This document shows, one piece after another, positions 31,101 to 42,573 of a stretch of 64,000 nt of DNA (within the stretch, counting starts at the first letter, position 1; the number at the start of each line of letters is the position of its first letter). Below the pieces are notes generated by a model. The model made no database searches. It was given only the letters and a program-made list of their open reading frames with translations, and was not told where the DNA came from. Source of the stretch: Asterias amurensis (Eukaryota; Echinodermata; Asteroidea; Forcipulatida; Asteriidae); contig NC_092666.1 in assembly GCF_032118995.1 (NCBI RefSeq), positions 868,001-932,000 on the forward strand, in the 5' to 3' direction. The position numbers and the translations under genes were made by a program.

Positions 31101-34100
31101 ATGAGTTCAGAAACAAACACAGCAGCGGTTCCGACTGCCCTGGTTGATGTTCAAGGTGACAAGCGATGGATAAATCTGGTAAGAAATTAAAGTGAAACAA
31201 AATAAAAATGGCCAGGCAGGATTTGACTATTTTTGAGTCTGCTCAGTGTGAGCATAGGCCTAGGGTATGAGTGTTCACACTGAACTCGGATAACTTTCCG
31301 TATGGCGCCACCACTTTTTCACTCATTTTTACAAAAAGGGATATCTCAATGAGGTAAATTAGATACTATATTATTGCATATCGAATGAAAAAGTGGTGGC
31401 GCCATACGGAAACTTTTCCACTGAAAACACCGAAAAATACAGGAAAACACCCAATAACTTCAAGAAAACTCCAGAAAACATTGGAAAACAACCAGAAAAC
31501 ACAGCAAAATAATACAGGAACACACTGGAACTGGAAGTGGAAAGACCGGTGTCATGACAAAAACTGTCCGCTGGCAATAAGTTTCCGCTGAGCATGCGCA
31601 GTAGACCACGGACACTATTTGGCATGTATTACGTGACAAATAGTGTCCGCCCAACAAAAAGTGTCCGGGCGCCGTGCTTCACAGTGCTGATTTATATTAA
31701 AAGTAAATACAAGCCAAAAAAATAGACAACAGAACACTCAAAAGTATGTCAAGATTAGTATCTTTTCATGAAAACAGTGCAGGTTTAAAAAGTACGAATT
31801 GTGAAAGTGCTAAAATGTTCTTACGAATTATTTACAATAAAATACAACGAAGAAAGCATACAAGACATGTATAATAAAATACAACGAAGAAAGCGTTCAA
31901 GTAAAGACAAGACCGTCAAAAGTATGTCATGGTTAGTATTTACTATTTTACTTAATAAGTAATTAAAAAGTGCAGGTTAAAAGTACGAATTGTGAAAGTG
32001 CCAAATGATCATAAATAATACAAATATTATATTCAAACAAAAGCAGGAAAGCGTTACAAAAAAATAAAATGTAAAACTAAAACTAAAAGGTTAAAAAGGC
32101 ACGCTATGATGATGCACGCTAACCGCGGACACTATTTAGCAAGCTTCCGTAAGCAATGTGACGTCGTGGACGCTTGACCAATCAGAACACAATAAGCTAA
32201 TGAGCGGACACTTATTGCCAGCGGACAGTTTTTGTCATGACACCGGAAACCATAAAATCATCACACTATTTAATTTATATTTTTCCGTGAGTTTTCCTGA
32301 ATTTTCCAGGATTTTCGGGTGTTTTCTGGTCACTGGTGATAATGTTGGGCACAATCGGTCAATCTGCGCGATTGGTCGATCGCGCTGCGCTATTGAAAGA
32401 TCAATTAAGATCAATTGGTCGCGCAGCAATCGGTCGTTCGTGCAACAATCGGTCGATCGCGCAACAACCGGTCGATTGCGCAACAATCAGTCGATCGCGC
32501 AATGAACATCTTTGCGTGATTGACCGATCGCGTTACGAGTATTTTTTCCCGTATCAGCCGATCACACAGGAAAGGCTTTGTGCGATCTACCAATCGTGCA
32601 GGAATGGGTTTGGCCGATCGACCGATAGTGCAGGAATGGTTTCGCGTGTTCGCCCGATCGTGCAGGTAAACCATTCCTGGGGGCGATTTCTCAAAGCAAT
32701 ATAATTCATTGCAAGACAAATTTTCAGTATCACCATAGTGTTTTATATTGTGACGTCACACTTTAGTTAGCAACTACGATTGATTTGCAGTTACGATCAA
32801 TCTTACATCTTTGTGAATTCGGCCCCTGAACAGCGGCCGATCGCGCCAAACAATTCCTGCACAATCGGCCGAGCGCGCAAAACCATTCCTGCACAATCGG
32901 CCGATTTGCAAAACCATTCCTGCACAATCGGCTGATCGCGCCGAGCCATTCCCACACGATCGGTTGATCGCACATGTTCGTTGCCGAATGTTGCACGATC
33001 GACCGATTGTTGCGCGATCGACCGATTGTTGCGCGATTGACAGATTGTTGCGCGATCGACCGATTGCTGCGCAACCAATAGATATTTCAATAGCGCAGCG
33101 CGATCGGTCGATAGCGCAGTGCGATCGGTTGATCGCGCAGATTGACCGATAGCGCCCAACACTTATACTTCTAGAAACTATAATAAAAAAAAGCTCCCCA
33201 GTGAGAGTCTTATAGTTTCTAGAAGTAACTGGTGATGTTGTGTATTAGTTGCGATAATGTAACCCTCCTCCCGACAGCGGAGCTGGAGGGTTACGAGCCA
33301 AACTCGAATTGTAAAGGGCGAAATGGTCTAGTCAACAGATTTGCTCAATTTTTACCCCTTTCAAAAATCATGACACAAATTCTAGGGACATGAACTTAAT
33401 CCTCAATGTCTAATGAACAACACTCAAAAACACAATTGAGAAACAAAATTTGAAGAAAAAGGACAACAACTTACCAGATCGCGGAGTGAAACAGTCACAA
33501 ATTTCCCAGGTTCTATTTTGAACCTGTCGCATCGAAGGTTTTTTACTTTCTGACATGTTTAACGCTTTATTTTTTGGTCACCAAGCGCTGAATCGCTGGT
33601 ACCAGCCTATTGGATTGTAATTGCGATAACGTAACCCTCCTGCCGACGGCGTAGCCGGAGGGTTATGAAGCTAACGCAATGTGTGCAGGGCGAAATGGTT
33701 AAAAACGTACAATTTCGACAGCTAGTCAGCAGATTTGCTCCATTTTTACCACTTTTGAAAATCATGACACAAATTCTAGGAACACGAACTTGATCCTCAA
33801 TGTCTAATGAATCCTACAATATCACTAAAAACACCATCAGCAAATCTGCTGACTAGCTGTCGAAATTTTACGTTTTTAACCATTTCGCCCTGCACACATT
33901 GCGTAAGCTTCGTAAACCTTCGGCTACGCCATCGGCAGGAGGGTTACGTTATCGCAACTAATTGGATTGATGAACTGCCGAGCCGCGGCCGAGTTGGACT
34001 AAACCATTCTGTAATAAGGGTGTTACACGGCAGTGCGTGCGCGCTATATAAGTGAACGGCGGGCGTAGTAAACAGACCATTCACACGCACTGCCTTATTT

Positions 34101-37100
34101 TTAACACCACTTTTACAGAATGGTTTAGTCCAACTCAGCCGCAGCTCGGCATTTCATCAATCCATATGGCTGATTTGTTGAGCAGAATGCACCAGGGCCT
34201 TCCCACCTTCCCAACGTTGTATGGAACAATCATGGTTAAGTGCCTTTCTCAAGGGCACAAATGTCACAACCGAGATTTGAACCCACACTCTGCTGCTGAT
34301 AACACCAAAGATTGAGTCTGATTAACTGAGATCGCTTGGCCATCATAGATCCGGTTATTTTTATGAATAACACACGGTCACAAGATCTCATTTATAAACG
34401 GACGACCACAAACGAACAGCGCTCTCTAGCGAATAAAAATGAAACAGAACAGCGCCCTCTAGCGGTAGTGGCACTATCTTTCAAGCACGTTAATATCCGG
34501 TTAATTTCGGATAGTTGGCCAACAGTTAACCGAATACCAAATTTCACTATCCGTCCAGCGGTACTTTCACCATAATTGAATTGTACATTAGACTGAACAC
34601 TTGTTTAAAAGAGATAAACTGGCCTAAAATCATCTCAAATACAAGTAACAAAAGCAACAGCAACTAGTGGAGACAGATTTTTAGATAAATGATTGTTGTT
34701 CAATTAGAACTATGAAATAAATAGTATGGCTTTTACGTAAATGTTTCAGCTTTTTTCTTTTGAATGTGAATTTGTTGAATACGCTAAAAATAACCTTTGG
34801 GTTTTCAGTGACGACAATGTTGAGTTTGTACTTTTCCCAGTAAGAAATAATACTATGTGGGAATGAGTAAGAAAAGATAGTTAATTTTCTCTCTTCTTGC
34901 TTCTTATTGAGTGATGTCTAATCACAGTTCAGTCTGCTCTAGACCTAGGCCAGGATTTTCTCTCTTCTTGCTGGCCTATGTTGTGTGGGGGGTTTTCATG
35001 AGAAATTTTATGAACGGAGATACATGTATTACATGTAGGTATAATCAGGGTTTCTGATAGACCTTCAATGCATTTGATGTCTTTTGAGGTACATGCAGGG
35101 TGCCCTCACAAAGGAGGTAAAAATGAAAACATGTAATACTCATTGGCCCATCTTGGCCACTGGGGTTATACAGACACATGTACGTATGCAAGTGTAGTGT
35201 ATGTTATCATCGTATTGTCAGAGTGTTGCATGTTTTTTGCTCCTTTGGAGCACTCTGGTTAAATGGAAGGAGAAATGGGTTGATGTTGTTCCAGTTTTAT
35301 TCAACTTTTCTTTTGCAAAAATGCCCTCTGCTATCGATTTGTACATCAGCCTTTCTCATGATGCTAAAACTTTTAAAAAACAGTAATCCTTAGAAAGAGA
35401 AACTGCACCTGCAAAAGTAACGCCATCAGGAAAGTACATTTTGAGAGTGTATTTTCAACAAAGGATGTTAGTGTTACCCTCTGGAAATGGATTCGAGTCT
35501 CAGTTTGTGTGAATGGTTTGCATTTGCAAATGTAGCAAAAAAACATGATTGAGAGGTAGCCATAGTAATTCAGGTACGGCCATAAAGAACTTCCTAGATT
35601 TACCTACGTTCAACTGCTGTGAAGCCTATTGCCTCAAATGTTTGTTACATGTGGCTAACTACAGAATGATTTAAGATCATTTTGTAGAGAGTGTTTTGGG
35701 TAGTTTGCACTTGAAACTAGTCATGTGTATAAAAGATGATTGACAAGGTGCCATTGTAATGTCCGTCGATGTCAGGTTTTTTTTAATAACCGATATATCG
35801 AAAATTCAATATCGAGTATACGCGATTATTCGAGTTTTCCCCATCAGGATGAAAGATAAAGCCAACTAGAAACAGTTCTTTTAAAAAAAACGAAGACCGA
35901 CAGTTTATTTAAGAGTTTCTGATTTTCGTCTTGATCCTTCGCGCTTAAAATTGCCCCGCCATGCTCCGTTTTTTTTCTTTCTTCCACCAACTGAGAAAAG
36001 ACGCGATTTCATTGCTGCTTCTGCTCGCTAGGCGAAAAGTAGAGTAGTGAAATATCCGGTTTCCAGTATAGCTTGTTTACACACAAAGGTACCAATATGC
36101 GGCTAGAACAAAAACTTCACAATTCTCCTCGTACAGCATACGTTCTATACACTGTTAATGCACAGTCTGGCGTGTTTTTACCATAGAAATAGGACCCGGA
36201 GAACGCTGAGCTCGGCCACCCTCTGTGTCGTCTGTGGACGCGGCGCATCGATACGCGCGATACACGTGTATGGCAAAATTATCATCGCTTATGACACGTG
36301 TATGGCAAAATGGCAAGATGTCAGCGCACATTTATATACCGTTTCTAGTGTGTTCAATTGGTCAATGATGATGTCATCGTAACAAAAATGGCTTATGTGT
36401 GTCCATAAAAATGGTGTTTAAAAATGAAACCGCACGCACAATGAGACACTCAGCCTTCTCCGGGTTCTATTTCTATGGTTTTTACACAATTCTCCTCATA
36501 CAGCATACCTGCTAGACTATTTTCTGCACAGTCTGGCTCCGTTGTGTTTTATTGCTTGTTGTATAACAAGGGCCGGAACCAGATGAAAAAGGGACAAAAA
36601 TACTCGACGGCAATCTTCAGTTTACCCGATCAATGGGACATTATTTTCTGTCTTTTTTTCAGCTGAAGAATTGCATGCCTTTCTTTTGCTTGGCGTTACA
36701 GTGTAGGTTTTTGTCGAAATTTTTGATATTCGATATGATTAAAAAAAGTGACATTAGCGATTTCGATGTCAAAAAAATATCGAGTTTTTGAGTATTATTG
36801 ATATATCAACGGACGTTATGCCATTGCTAGTTGATATGATGCTGTACTTAGGCGTACGTTCTTACTTCACCATACAGGCCCATTTTTGGACTGGATTGAA
36901 AGAAATCTCATCCATACCATAACCTAGCCACCCAATAATGAATGATTTGTTGTTCTTTTTATGATAGCATGAACATAATGTTGCTGAAGCCAATGAGAAA
37001 GAACCAGAGGTCCTCTTTGTTGGAGATTCCATCATTCAGCATATGACACAATATGATGTAAGTACTATACATACCCTGCCAAATACAGTTGAAATGAGAA

Positions 37101-40100
37101 CCATACCACATACAACAGAATGCAACACGGTTGAAATGAGAACCATGCCCAATACATTAGAATGCAACCCAGTTGAAATGAGAACTATGCCAAATGCAAC
37201 CAAATTCAACAAGGGATGTTGTTTGTGTTGGGACTAAACTAGGGTGGTTTCCCTGCTATAAAAATATGCAACAGTATGTAGTGTACATGTAGTGATGTAG
37301 TGGTGATTTGGCTTATATGTGGGACCATGAACTCTGCCAAATACAATTAAGTCAACTGCCAAAGTGGAAATGTTGTTGTCGACCGGTTAAGAGCACGGAA
37401 TTCGAACTCTGGTGTTTCTGATCAGCAGAGTGTGGGTTTGAACTCCCAGCTGTGTCACTTGTGTCCTTAAGCAAGACACTTAACCATTGCTTCGTCCTTC
37501 GTCTAATGTGTTGTGTACCGCATGTAAAAGAACCCAGTGCACTTATCGAAAAGAGGGGTTCGCCCCGGTGTTCCTGGCTGTGGCTGCTGTAGGCCTATGC
37601 GTCGTAGCACCTTGTAAACCCCTATAAGGTGCTAAATAATTAGCTCTCAGAATTCATCACTGCAATAACATATCTTTCTGAAAGTTTCTACATACTCAAC
37701 GCCTTGAGTACCTTGTTGGGTAGGGTATAGGTGCGCTTTACAAGACTTTTATATTTCTTTGTTTGTTATTACCAATAACTTTGTTTCATTCTTATGTAGG
37801 TATGGAATGAGCTGTTTGAGCCACTCCACTCCCTCAATTTTGGAATAGGTGGAGACCAGACACAACATCTACTATGGCGCTTACAGAATGGATCCTTAGA
37901 TAACATCAAGCCCAAGGTTAGTTTTGCTTCCCAAAACTTAACCATTGCCTACACAGAGTGTTTTAGAGTCAGAACCAATACATAAGAAATTTGAATTTTG
38001 AAAAGAATTTTAAGCTATGGAGAAGTACAGCAGCTGGCAGACTAGAGTAATGGCAACCTAACTGGTCCTGCTTTTATTTGGAGTTTTTACAGAATTATCA
38101 CTCAACAGTATGTTGGGATGAAATGATCTACTGCAATAGATCATGTCATGTCTGTTTGCAAAAAAGTGATCTTGATCTTTTCAAGACATTTCCTGATATG
38201 CAAAGGAACTTTCATCACACACTTTTGATATGTGGCGCGCCATGGCCTAGCAGTTAAGAGCACCGCATTCAAGCTCTGCTGATCAATAGAGTGTGGTTTC
38301 AAAACACAAGAGACTCAAACACAATGCTTCGTCCTTCAGTAAAGCCGGTGGTCCCATGTGTTGTTAAGTGCATTTAAAAGAACCCGGTGCACTTATCGTA
38401 GTGAGAAGGGGTTCGCCCCGATGGTCATGGTCCGATCGGCAGCAAATTGTGCCACAGCACCTTGTAAAATATTACATGTGCTATAAAAGAATTAGGTCTC
38501 ATAATTCCAACGTAGTCCCACATCTTACAGGAAATACTGTATGTTACAGTGCCAGGAGTGTCACTGAGTGATGGACATGCGCGCTATACAAGAAGCCACA
38601 TTATTAATATGTTGCTGTACTCTGTGGTCGTACGTGGGTCGATGTGGCTGGCTGCTAATAGCGCCCTCGCATGGCATGCAGCTAGAGCACTTCGCTGCAT
38701 TTCAGCTTCTCGGCTGTGACGATTAGCCTCCCAAATGTTTGCTACTGTTATTCTTATTACAAGTTTCAGTCTTTAAGATTCATTCCTATTCTTGGGCTAT
38801 TTTACCTGTTCGAAGTCCAGGCCCATAGGCTAAAGGCCCTGTGGCTTTTTCAATAATAGGTGACATGTTCTTTCTCCGAGCAGAGCATACTGATCCAAAC
38901 GTTGAGTTGATAACCACCAGTTCTTTTCAGAACCAACACTGCTCAAAATATATCAAATGGTATTACCGCAAAACCCTGTTAGTTATCCTTCCACCATGCA
39001 AAGTTTCCAATCCTACCTAAGCCCTGTTCATACTCTGCGAATGCGAATGCGAAGCGAATTTTGGTGTCGCAACACTCGGTACGCACTCCATTTCCCTTTG
39101 TGACGCAGTGAAATTCGCTTCGCACGAGGTATTCGCAGGAAGTATGAACCGGGCTCATGGTGACAAGTCTTTGTGTACATTATGTTTCCAACAGGTGATT
39201 GTGTTGTTGGTAGGGACCAATAATCACGACCACACCGCGGAAGAGACATTTGGTGGGATTGAAGCCATCATCAAATACACCACAGATAAGATCCCATCAG
39301 CACGACTAATAGTCATGGTAAGTAGCTTTCTACATCTTACATGTAAACTTCTTGACAGGCGCTCCAGAGTCGGGCCAAACCAAATTATGAATTAAGTACA
39401 TGAAATATCCAACGTCTGAAACAGTAAGGGGCGACTGGACTCGCTAGAAATTGAAAGATCGACTGTTGTAGTCGTTCGGAACAACTCTGGAGCGCCTTGG
39501 TTTCAGACTTTGGTCTTGTTTTGAGCTGATGCCAATGTAAATGTTCTGTTATTGTTGCCTGTCTGAAGCCAAAATTTATTTGGGTCGACCTGGAGTCGCT
39601 CCTAATGTATTTGGTTCGGCGTGACTCTGGTGCACCTGTCTGAAACGGGTGTTACTCTGTTGTCTTGGGATCAGAGTTTTTTCTCATTCCAATTCTAAAA
39701 AAAGAAACACTACATTGCAGTACTTTATATAGCAATATAATCAAAGTCATTGTTTTGCAAATTTTACTCTGGTTTTATCTTGGGATTTGTTTGTGTTTGG
39801 TTAAAGGAACACGTTGCCTTGGATCAGACGAGTTGGTCTTTGAAAAGCGTTTGAAACCGTTTGTTATGAAATACATATAGTTAGATAGATATTTTAAAAG
39901 TAGAATATAATGATCCACACAAGTATCACTCGAAATTGCGTGGTTTTCCTTTTACCTCGTTGACTAACAAGGCCGACCGTGTTAGTTCGTAAATTAAAAG
40001 GAAAACCACGCAATTTCGAGGCGAATTTGTGTGGATCATTGTATTCTACCCATATGCATTTTATAACAAACGGTTACAAACGCTTTTTAAAGACCAACTC

Positions 40101-41120
40101 GACCGATCCAAGGCAACGTGTTCCTTTAAAGACCGTGAGGTAGCCTGACTTCTGACGTCACACTTTCAAGCTTATGAATAATGCCAGATACCAGCCTTGA
40201 GCACCTTTGCCCTCACGTCCATGCACAAGTATACACACATTACACTATTAGCAGATAGTAAAAAGCTGTTGCACAGTTAACTGATGGTGTATTTAGCTGA
40301 CAAACCATGGTACATGGTCTCAATATTAACCTCTTTGCTCCGTTTGACTTCATCGGGTTTGTTGTCATTACTTCAGGACTTCATTTAAACAACTATAATA
40401 TTCCACACAAACATTTGGGGTTTTGGTTCCAAAAATAAAAACCATGGGATGATATCAAAACCAAGGAGTTTTAAAGAACGTTGAAAAAAAAAAAACTCAG
40501 AAAATCCCATGCCATCTAGCAAGTTTGAGGACCAAAGGAGAGGTTAGTGTAGTTTGAATGGTTCACACAGAACACTCAACCATCAGAACACTCTCATCTG
40601 CTCACAACCAGACTTGCTCGCCAAATATGGTGCAACCTCCCAGTATGCATTAGAAATTGTAACTCTTTGCCATTGGTCAAAAAATCTATTAAAACTTGAT
40701 TGTATCATATGTATTGTGTTGTAGTTTAGTTCAATTGGTTTTGCTATTTTCAGTGCTTTGATCTCGATGAAAAGGCGCTTTATAAATACTCTCTTGTGTG
40801 TATGTATGTATGAGTTGTACCAGTAATATATTGTGTCTACCATTGCTTCCTCTTAGGGTGTTTTACCACGAGGCAGATATCCCAACAGACTCCGAGACAA
40901 AATCAAGAGCATCAATGACTCCCTAGGTGTCCTCCTCAATACCAAACCTAAGAAGTACCCAACAGCGGAGCTGTTCGATGCCTCCAGTGATTTCATCCAA
41001 GAAGACGGTAGGATAAGCCACTTGGATATGTTTGACTACCTGCATCTTACCAAGGAAGGCTACCGAAAAGTTTGTGAACCACTCAAAGATCGGATAGATG
41101 AGATACTACTAGAGAAGTAG
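31101..41120 (+). CDS. PAFAH1B2/3-like: Platelet-activating factor acetylhydrolase IB, alpha catalytic subunit (alpha1/alpha2 type)
   Basis: Cytosolic GDSL/SGNH hydrolase that removes the acetyl group of platelet-activating factor; in animals it dimerises and binds LIS1 (PAFAH1B1). Five exons: 31101-31178, 36968-37057, 37800-37916, 39195-39317, 40857-41120. All introns are phase 0 with GT/AG borders. The product is 223 residues (human 229 and 231) and looks complete. Catalytic Ser is in VGDSI (residue 47). Gly of block II lies in LNFGIGGDQT. The oxyanion Asn is in VGTNNHDHTAEE (about 104), and Asp and His are in FDYLHLT (196 and 199). The start follows the family pattern of a short polar head before DVQGDKRW. 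Intron 1 is 5.8 kb and almost entirely transposons; a MITE ends 39 bases before exon 4. I cannot tell B2 from B3, since invertebrates usually carry one gene ancestral to both. Confidence 0.97.
31291..31416. mobile_element. Palindromic MITE, CCGTATGGCGCC-type (copy 2)
   Basis: It is nearly identical to 9938-10064 over its full length, including the palindromic arms. It lies in PAFAH1B intron 1. Confidence 0.87.
31418..32331. mobile_element. Fold-back element with GAAAACACC-rich arms
   Basis: The left arm has CACTGAAAACACCG..., GGTGTCATGACAAAAACTG and TCCGCTGGCAATAAG. The right arm has the inverses CTTATTGCCAGCGGA, CAGTTTTTGTCATGACACC and CGGGTGTTTTCTGGTCACTGG. The interior has a direct repeat of about 110 bases (31740-31850 and 31917-32020). 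Confidence 0.75.
32340..33165. mobile_element. hAT-type fold-back element with arrayed CGATCGACCGATTG arms
   Basis: Ends TAATGTTGGGC and GCCCAACACTTA are inverted. Both arms are arrays of 18-20 bp units built on CGATCGACCGATTGTTGCG. The flank ACTGGTGA at 32332-32339 recurs at 33228-33235, just after a small hairpin inserted at the right border. It is GC-rich relative to the neighbourhood and has no transposase. Confidence 0.78.
33168..33225. mobile_element. Tiny hairpin MITE flanked by TA
   Basis: CTTCTAGAAACTATA and TATAGTTTCTAGAAG are inverted with TA on both sides. The same arm sequence occurs near 9381-9435. Confidence 0.65.
33245..33450 (+). mobile_element. Mutator-like MITE, one-ended fragment
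   Basis: TAGTTGCGATAATGTAACCC and GGGCGAAATGGT followed by TCATGACACAAATTCTAGG match the left part of 33618-33960. No right end was found. Confidence 0.65.
33557..34175. mobile_element. Fold-back element, TTGGACTAAACC-type (copy 2), split by a MITE
   Basis: Outer arm GCTTTATTTTTTGGTCACC and inner arms CGAGTTGGACTAAACCATTC/GAATGGTTTAGTCCAACTC match copy 1. The left arm is interrupted by the Mutator-like MITE at 33618-33960. Confidence 0.75.
33618..33960. mobile_element. Mutator-like MITE with 9-bp target duplication and 125-bp inverted ends
   Basis: ATTGGATTG is duplicated at 33609-33617 and 33961-33969. Ends TAATTGCGATAACGTAACCC and GGGTTACGTTATCGCAACTA are inverted, and the match continues for about 125 bases. 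It is noncoding. Confidence 0.93.
34190..34350 (-). mobile_element. SINE S1 fragment
   Basis: CGAGATTTGAACCCACACTC and GATCGCTTGGCCAT are the inverted tRNA-like head, preceded by GTGCCTTTCTCAAGGGCAC. Confidence 0.65.
34365..34560 (+). mobile_element. hAT element fragment (relative of 28205-28844)
   Basis: AGCGCCCTCTAGCGGTAGTG and ATATCCGGTTAATTTCGGAT, ending TTTCACTATCCGTCCAGCG, match the right half of the intact copy. Confidence 0.7.
35757..36818. mobile_element. hAT-type element, 1.06 kb, with 8-bp target duplication
   Basis: TGCCATTG is duplicated at 35749-35756 and 36819-36826. Ends TAATGTCCGTCGAT and ATCAACGGACGTTA are inverted and continue with diverged CGATATATCGAAAATT-like arms. It contains a second hAT MITE (36182-36477). 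No transposase frame was recognised. Confidence 0.85.
36182..36477. mobile_element. hAT-type MITE nested in the 35757-36818 element
   Basis: GTTTTTAC is duplicated at 36174-36181 and 36478-36485. Ends CATAGAAATAGGACCCGGAG and TTCTCCGGGTTCTATTTCTATG are inverted. The flanks on both sides also form a direct repeat (ACAATTCTCCTC(G/A)TACAGCATAC) of about 60 bases. Confidence 0.85.
37375..37765 (+). mobile_element. SINE S1, full-length copy in PAFAH1B intron 2
   Basis: CGGTTAAGAGCACGGAATTCG, GTGTGGGTTTGAACTCCCAG and CACCTTGTAAACCCCTATAA match the copy at 7529. It ends about 30 bases before exon 3. Confidence 0.85.
38233..38612 (+). mobile_element. SINE S1, diverged copy in PAFAH1B intron 3
   Basis: The head CATGGCCTAGCAGTTAAGAGC and body AACCCGGTGCACTTATCG and GGGGTTCGCCCCG are present; the B box is degenerate. 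Confidence 0.75.
38870..39015 (+). mobile_element. Penelope-like element terminal fragment
   Basis: CAGAGCATACTGATCCAAACG, CAGTTCTTTTCAGAACCAAC and CACCATGCAAAGTTTCCAATC match the copies at 6475 and 28110. No coding part is present. Confidence 0.65.
39018..39155. mobile_element. MITE, AAGCCCGG-type (copy 2)
   Basis: AAGCCCTGTTCATACTCTGCG and AGGAAGTATGAACCGGGCT are inverted. It ends 39 bases before PAFAH1B exon 4 and abuts the Penelope-like fragment. Confidence 0.82.
39353..39650. mobile_element. Fold-back element, CTCCAGAGTC-type (copy 2)
   Basis: GACAGGCGCTCCAGAGTCGG and GGCGTGACTCTGGTGCACCTGT are inverted ends, with an inner palindrome on GTTGTAGTCGTTCGGAAC. It lies opposite in orientation to the copy at 5838. 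Confidence 0.72.
39801..40129. mobile_element. TTAA-flanked palindromic MITE, family B (complete)
   Basis: TTAAAGGAACACGTTGCCTTG and CAAGGCAACGTGTTCCTTTAA are perfect inverted ends, and the whole 329 bases fold back on themselves. It lies in PAFAH1B intron 4. Confidence 0.92.
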
Positions 41121-41802
41121 GCATAATGACCTCTTGACCTCCCATTGGCTATCTATGTCTAGTGCCCTTCTGCTTGGATTAAAAAATATGCAATGCATGC
41201 AGCGACTTCGGCTACAGCTACAGCTAGATCGCGCGCATCTCCCTATTCTTCAACATGGAAGATGCGCTGATCTAGCTGTAGCTGCAGCTGAGGGCGCCAT
41301 TTAGGACGAGGCCTTAGGCAGTTACTTAATTAGGATCTGTGGCTGCAACTTTGTCAAGATATCTGCTGTAGTCCAACATTGATGCTGAAGCTTAGCAACC
41401 ATAGCTGAAGGCAGGTCATATAGCATAATCTGAGATTGAATTAAGATGGCTGTGGGGGTCGCAGTTCGTTATGTTTGTCCTATATATTAAATGGTAAATC
41501 TGTTACAGTGTTCAGTTACTTCAAAAGTGTCAAATACAAGTGCAAGTGTTGATGTGGAAGTAAAATGTGATGTGGAAAGAAGTATTATTTTACCCATTTG
41601 TAAGCTTACCACATTTTGTTATTTATGGAATCAGAAGCTCTTTGTGAATGGTTGGCAGGGTGTTGTATTTTTTTCTGGATGATTTTCTTACAACTTAAGT
41701 CTGCTCTCTGATTTGTGTTTGCCTACAGAAAAAACAGCTAAATTGACATCAAAGTCTGTACCATATTAAAAGACATGTAGGTCAACCCTCGTACTCAATA
41801 AA
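41121..41802 (+). other. PAFAH1B 3' UTR with fold-back repeat and poly(A) signal
   Basis: The stretch after the stop contains AATAAA at 41797-41802. A hairpin at about 41203-41295 has arms built on GGCTACAGCTACAGCTAGATC and its inverted copy. A relative of the arms lies near 25150-25265 (AGCTGTAGCCATAGCTGTAGCC), so this is probably a MITE in the 3' UTR. Confidence 0.5.
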
Positions 41803-41999
41803 ATGTTGTCAATCTGGGGGCCCAAATATCCTGTCAGATTTACATGCCATTGGGATGTACATGTATTGTTGAGGTTCAGGAAATGTCCCCAGGGGGTTTA
41901 AGGAGACATAGTATCCATGCTTTACATGAATGTTCTCTAGGAGGTTAGAACATGTAGCATCTTGGCAGAAAAGGTGATTAACAAAGTTAAATCATTTAA

Positions 42000-42573
42000 C
42001 AAAAGAATACCATGACAATGCCCCTGTCTGACCAGTGGAAAAAGATGGAGACCTCCAGCTGGACGGCCGATTAACGAGCGGGATTAGATCTCTTTGTACA
42101 GAACCCGTGGTACCGCCGCTCTGCACCGTTGCCTTTGTGTTAAGTTGAATCATTGGAGACAAGAATTGTGAATATACACGTTTTCATTTACCGTTTGTGG
42201 TGTTTCACGGAAACATGGCATATTTTTACATTTTTTGTGACTTTCCTGTCACTAGCGGTGGTTCAAAATTTGGGTATTAGCACAGGAGGGTGGTTGGTAT
42301 TCAATTGTGTTGTTCGATTTGGTGGGCGAAAGTGTACACAATTTTTATCACGTCTCAAAAAGTTATTTTTTCTGTATTACATCCATCTGACCTACGACAC
42401 CATAGTTGAGTAAAGAACCAAGTGCGCACATGCAAACTCACATACGCCAGGTCGCCCATTGTCTGTATAAGGTATGTGGGTGATTACGAGGTGTTGTTAA
42501 ACGACCGCGGTACCACAGGTTCGACTTGTGAAGTCCCTTCGTTCGAGCTCCTTCTCTTCCTTCGTCCATGGTT
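42000..42573 (+). repeat. Dispersed repeat family E (copy 2)
   Basis: It is collinear with 19500-20080: GCCCCTGTCTGACCAGTGGA, TTAACGAGC(G/C)GGATTAGATC, AGGTCGCCCAT, GTGGGTGATTACGAGGTGT. Confidence 0.7.

Noticed and set aside
32158-32704. Overlapping open frames rich in RSI/SRN residues
   Set aside because: They are produced by the CGATCGACCGATTG tandem units of a fold-back element and are not genes.
32340-33165. Regular short repeats resembling a CRISPR array
   Set aside because: The units are directly adjacent without unique spacers, occur inverted in two arms, and the genome is eukaryotic.
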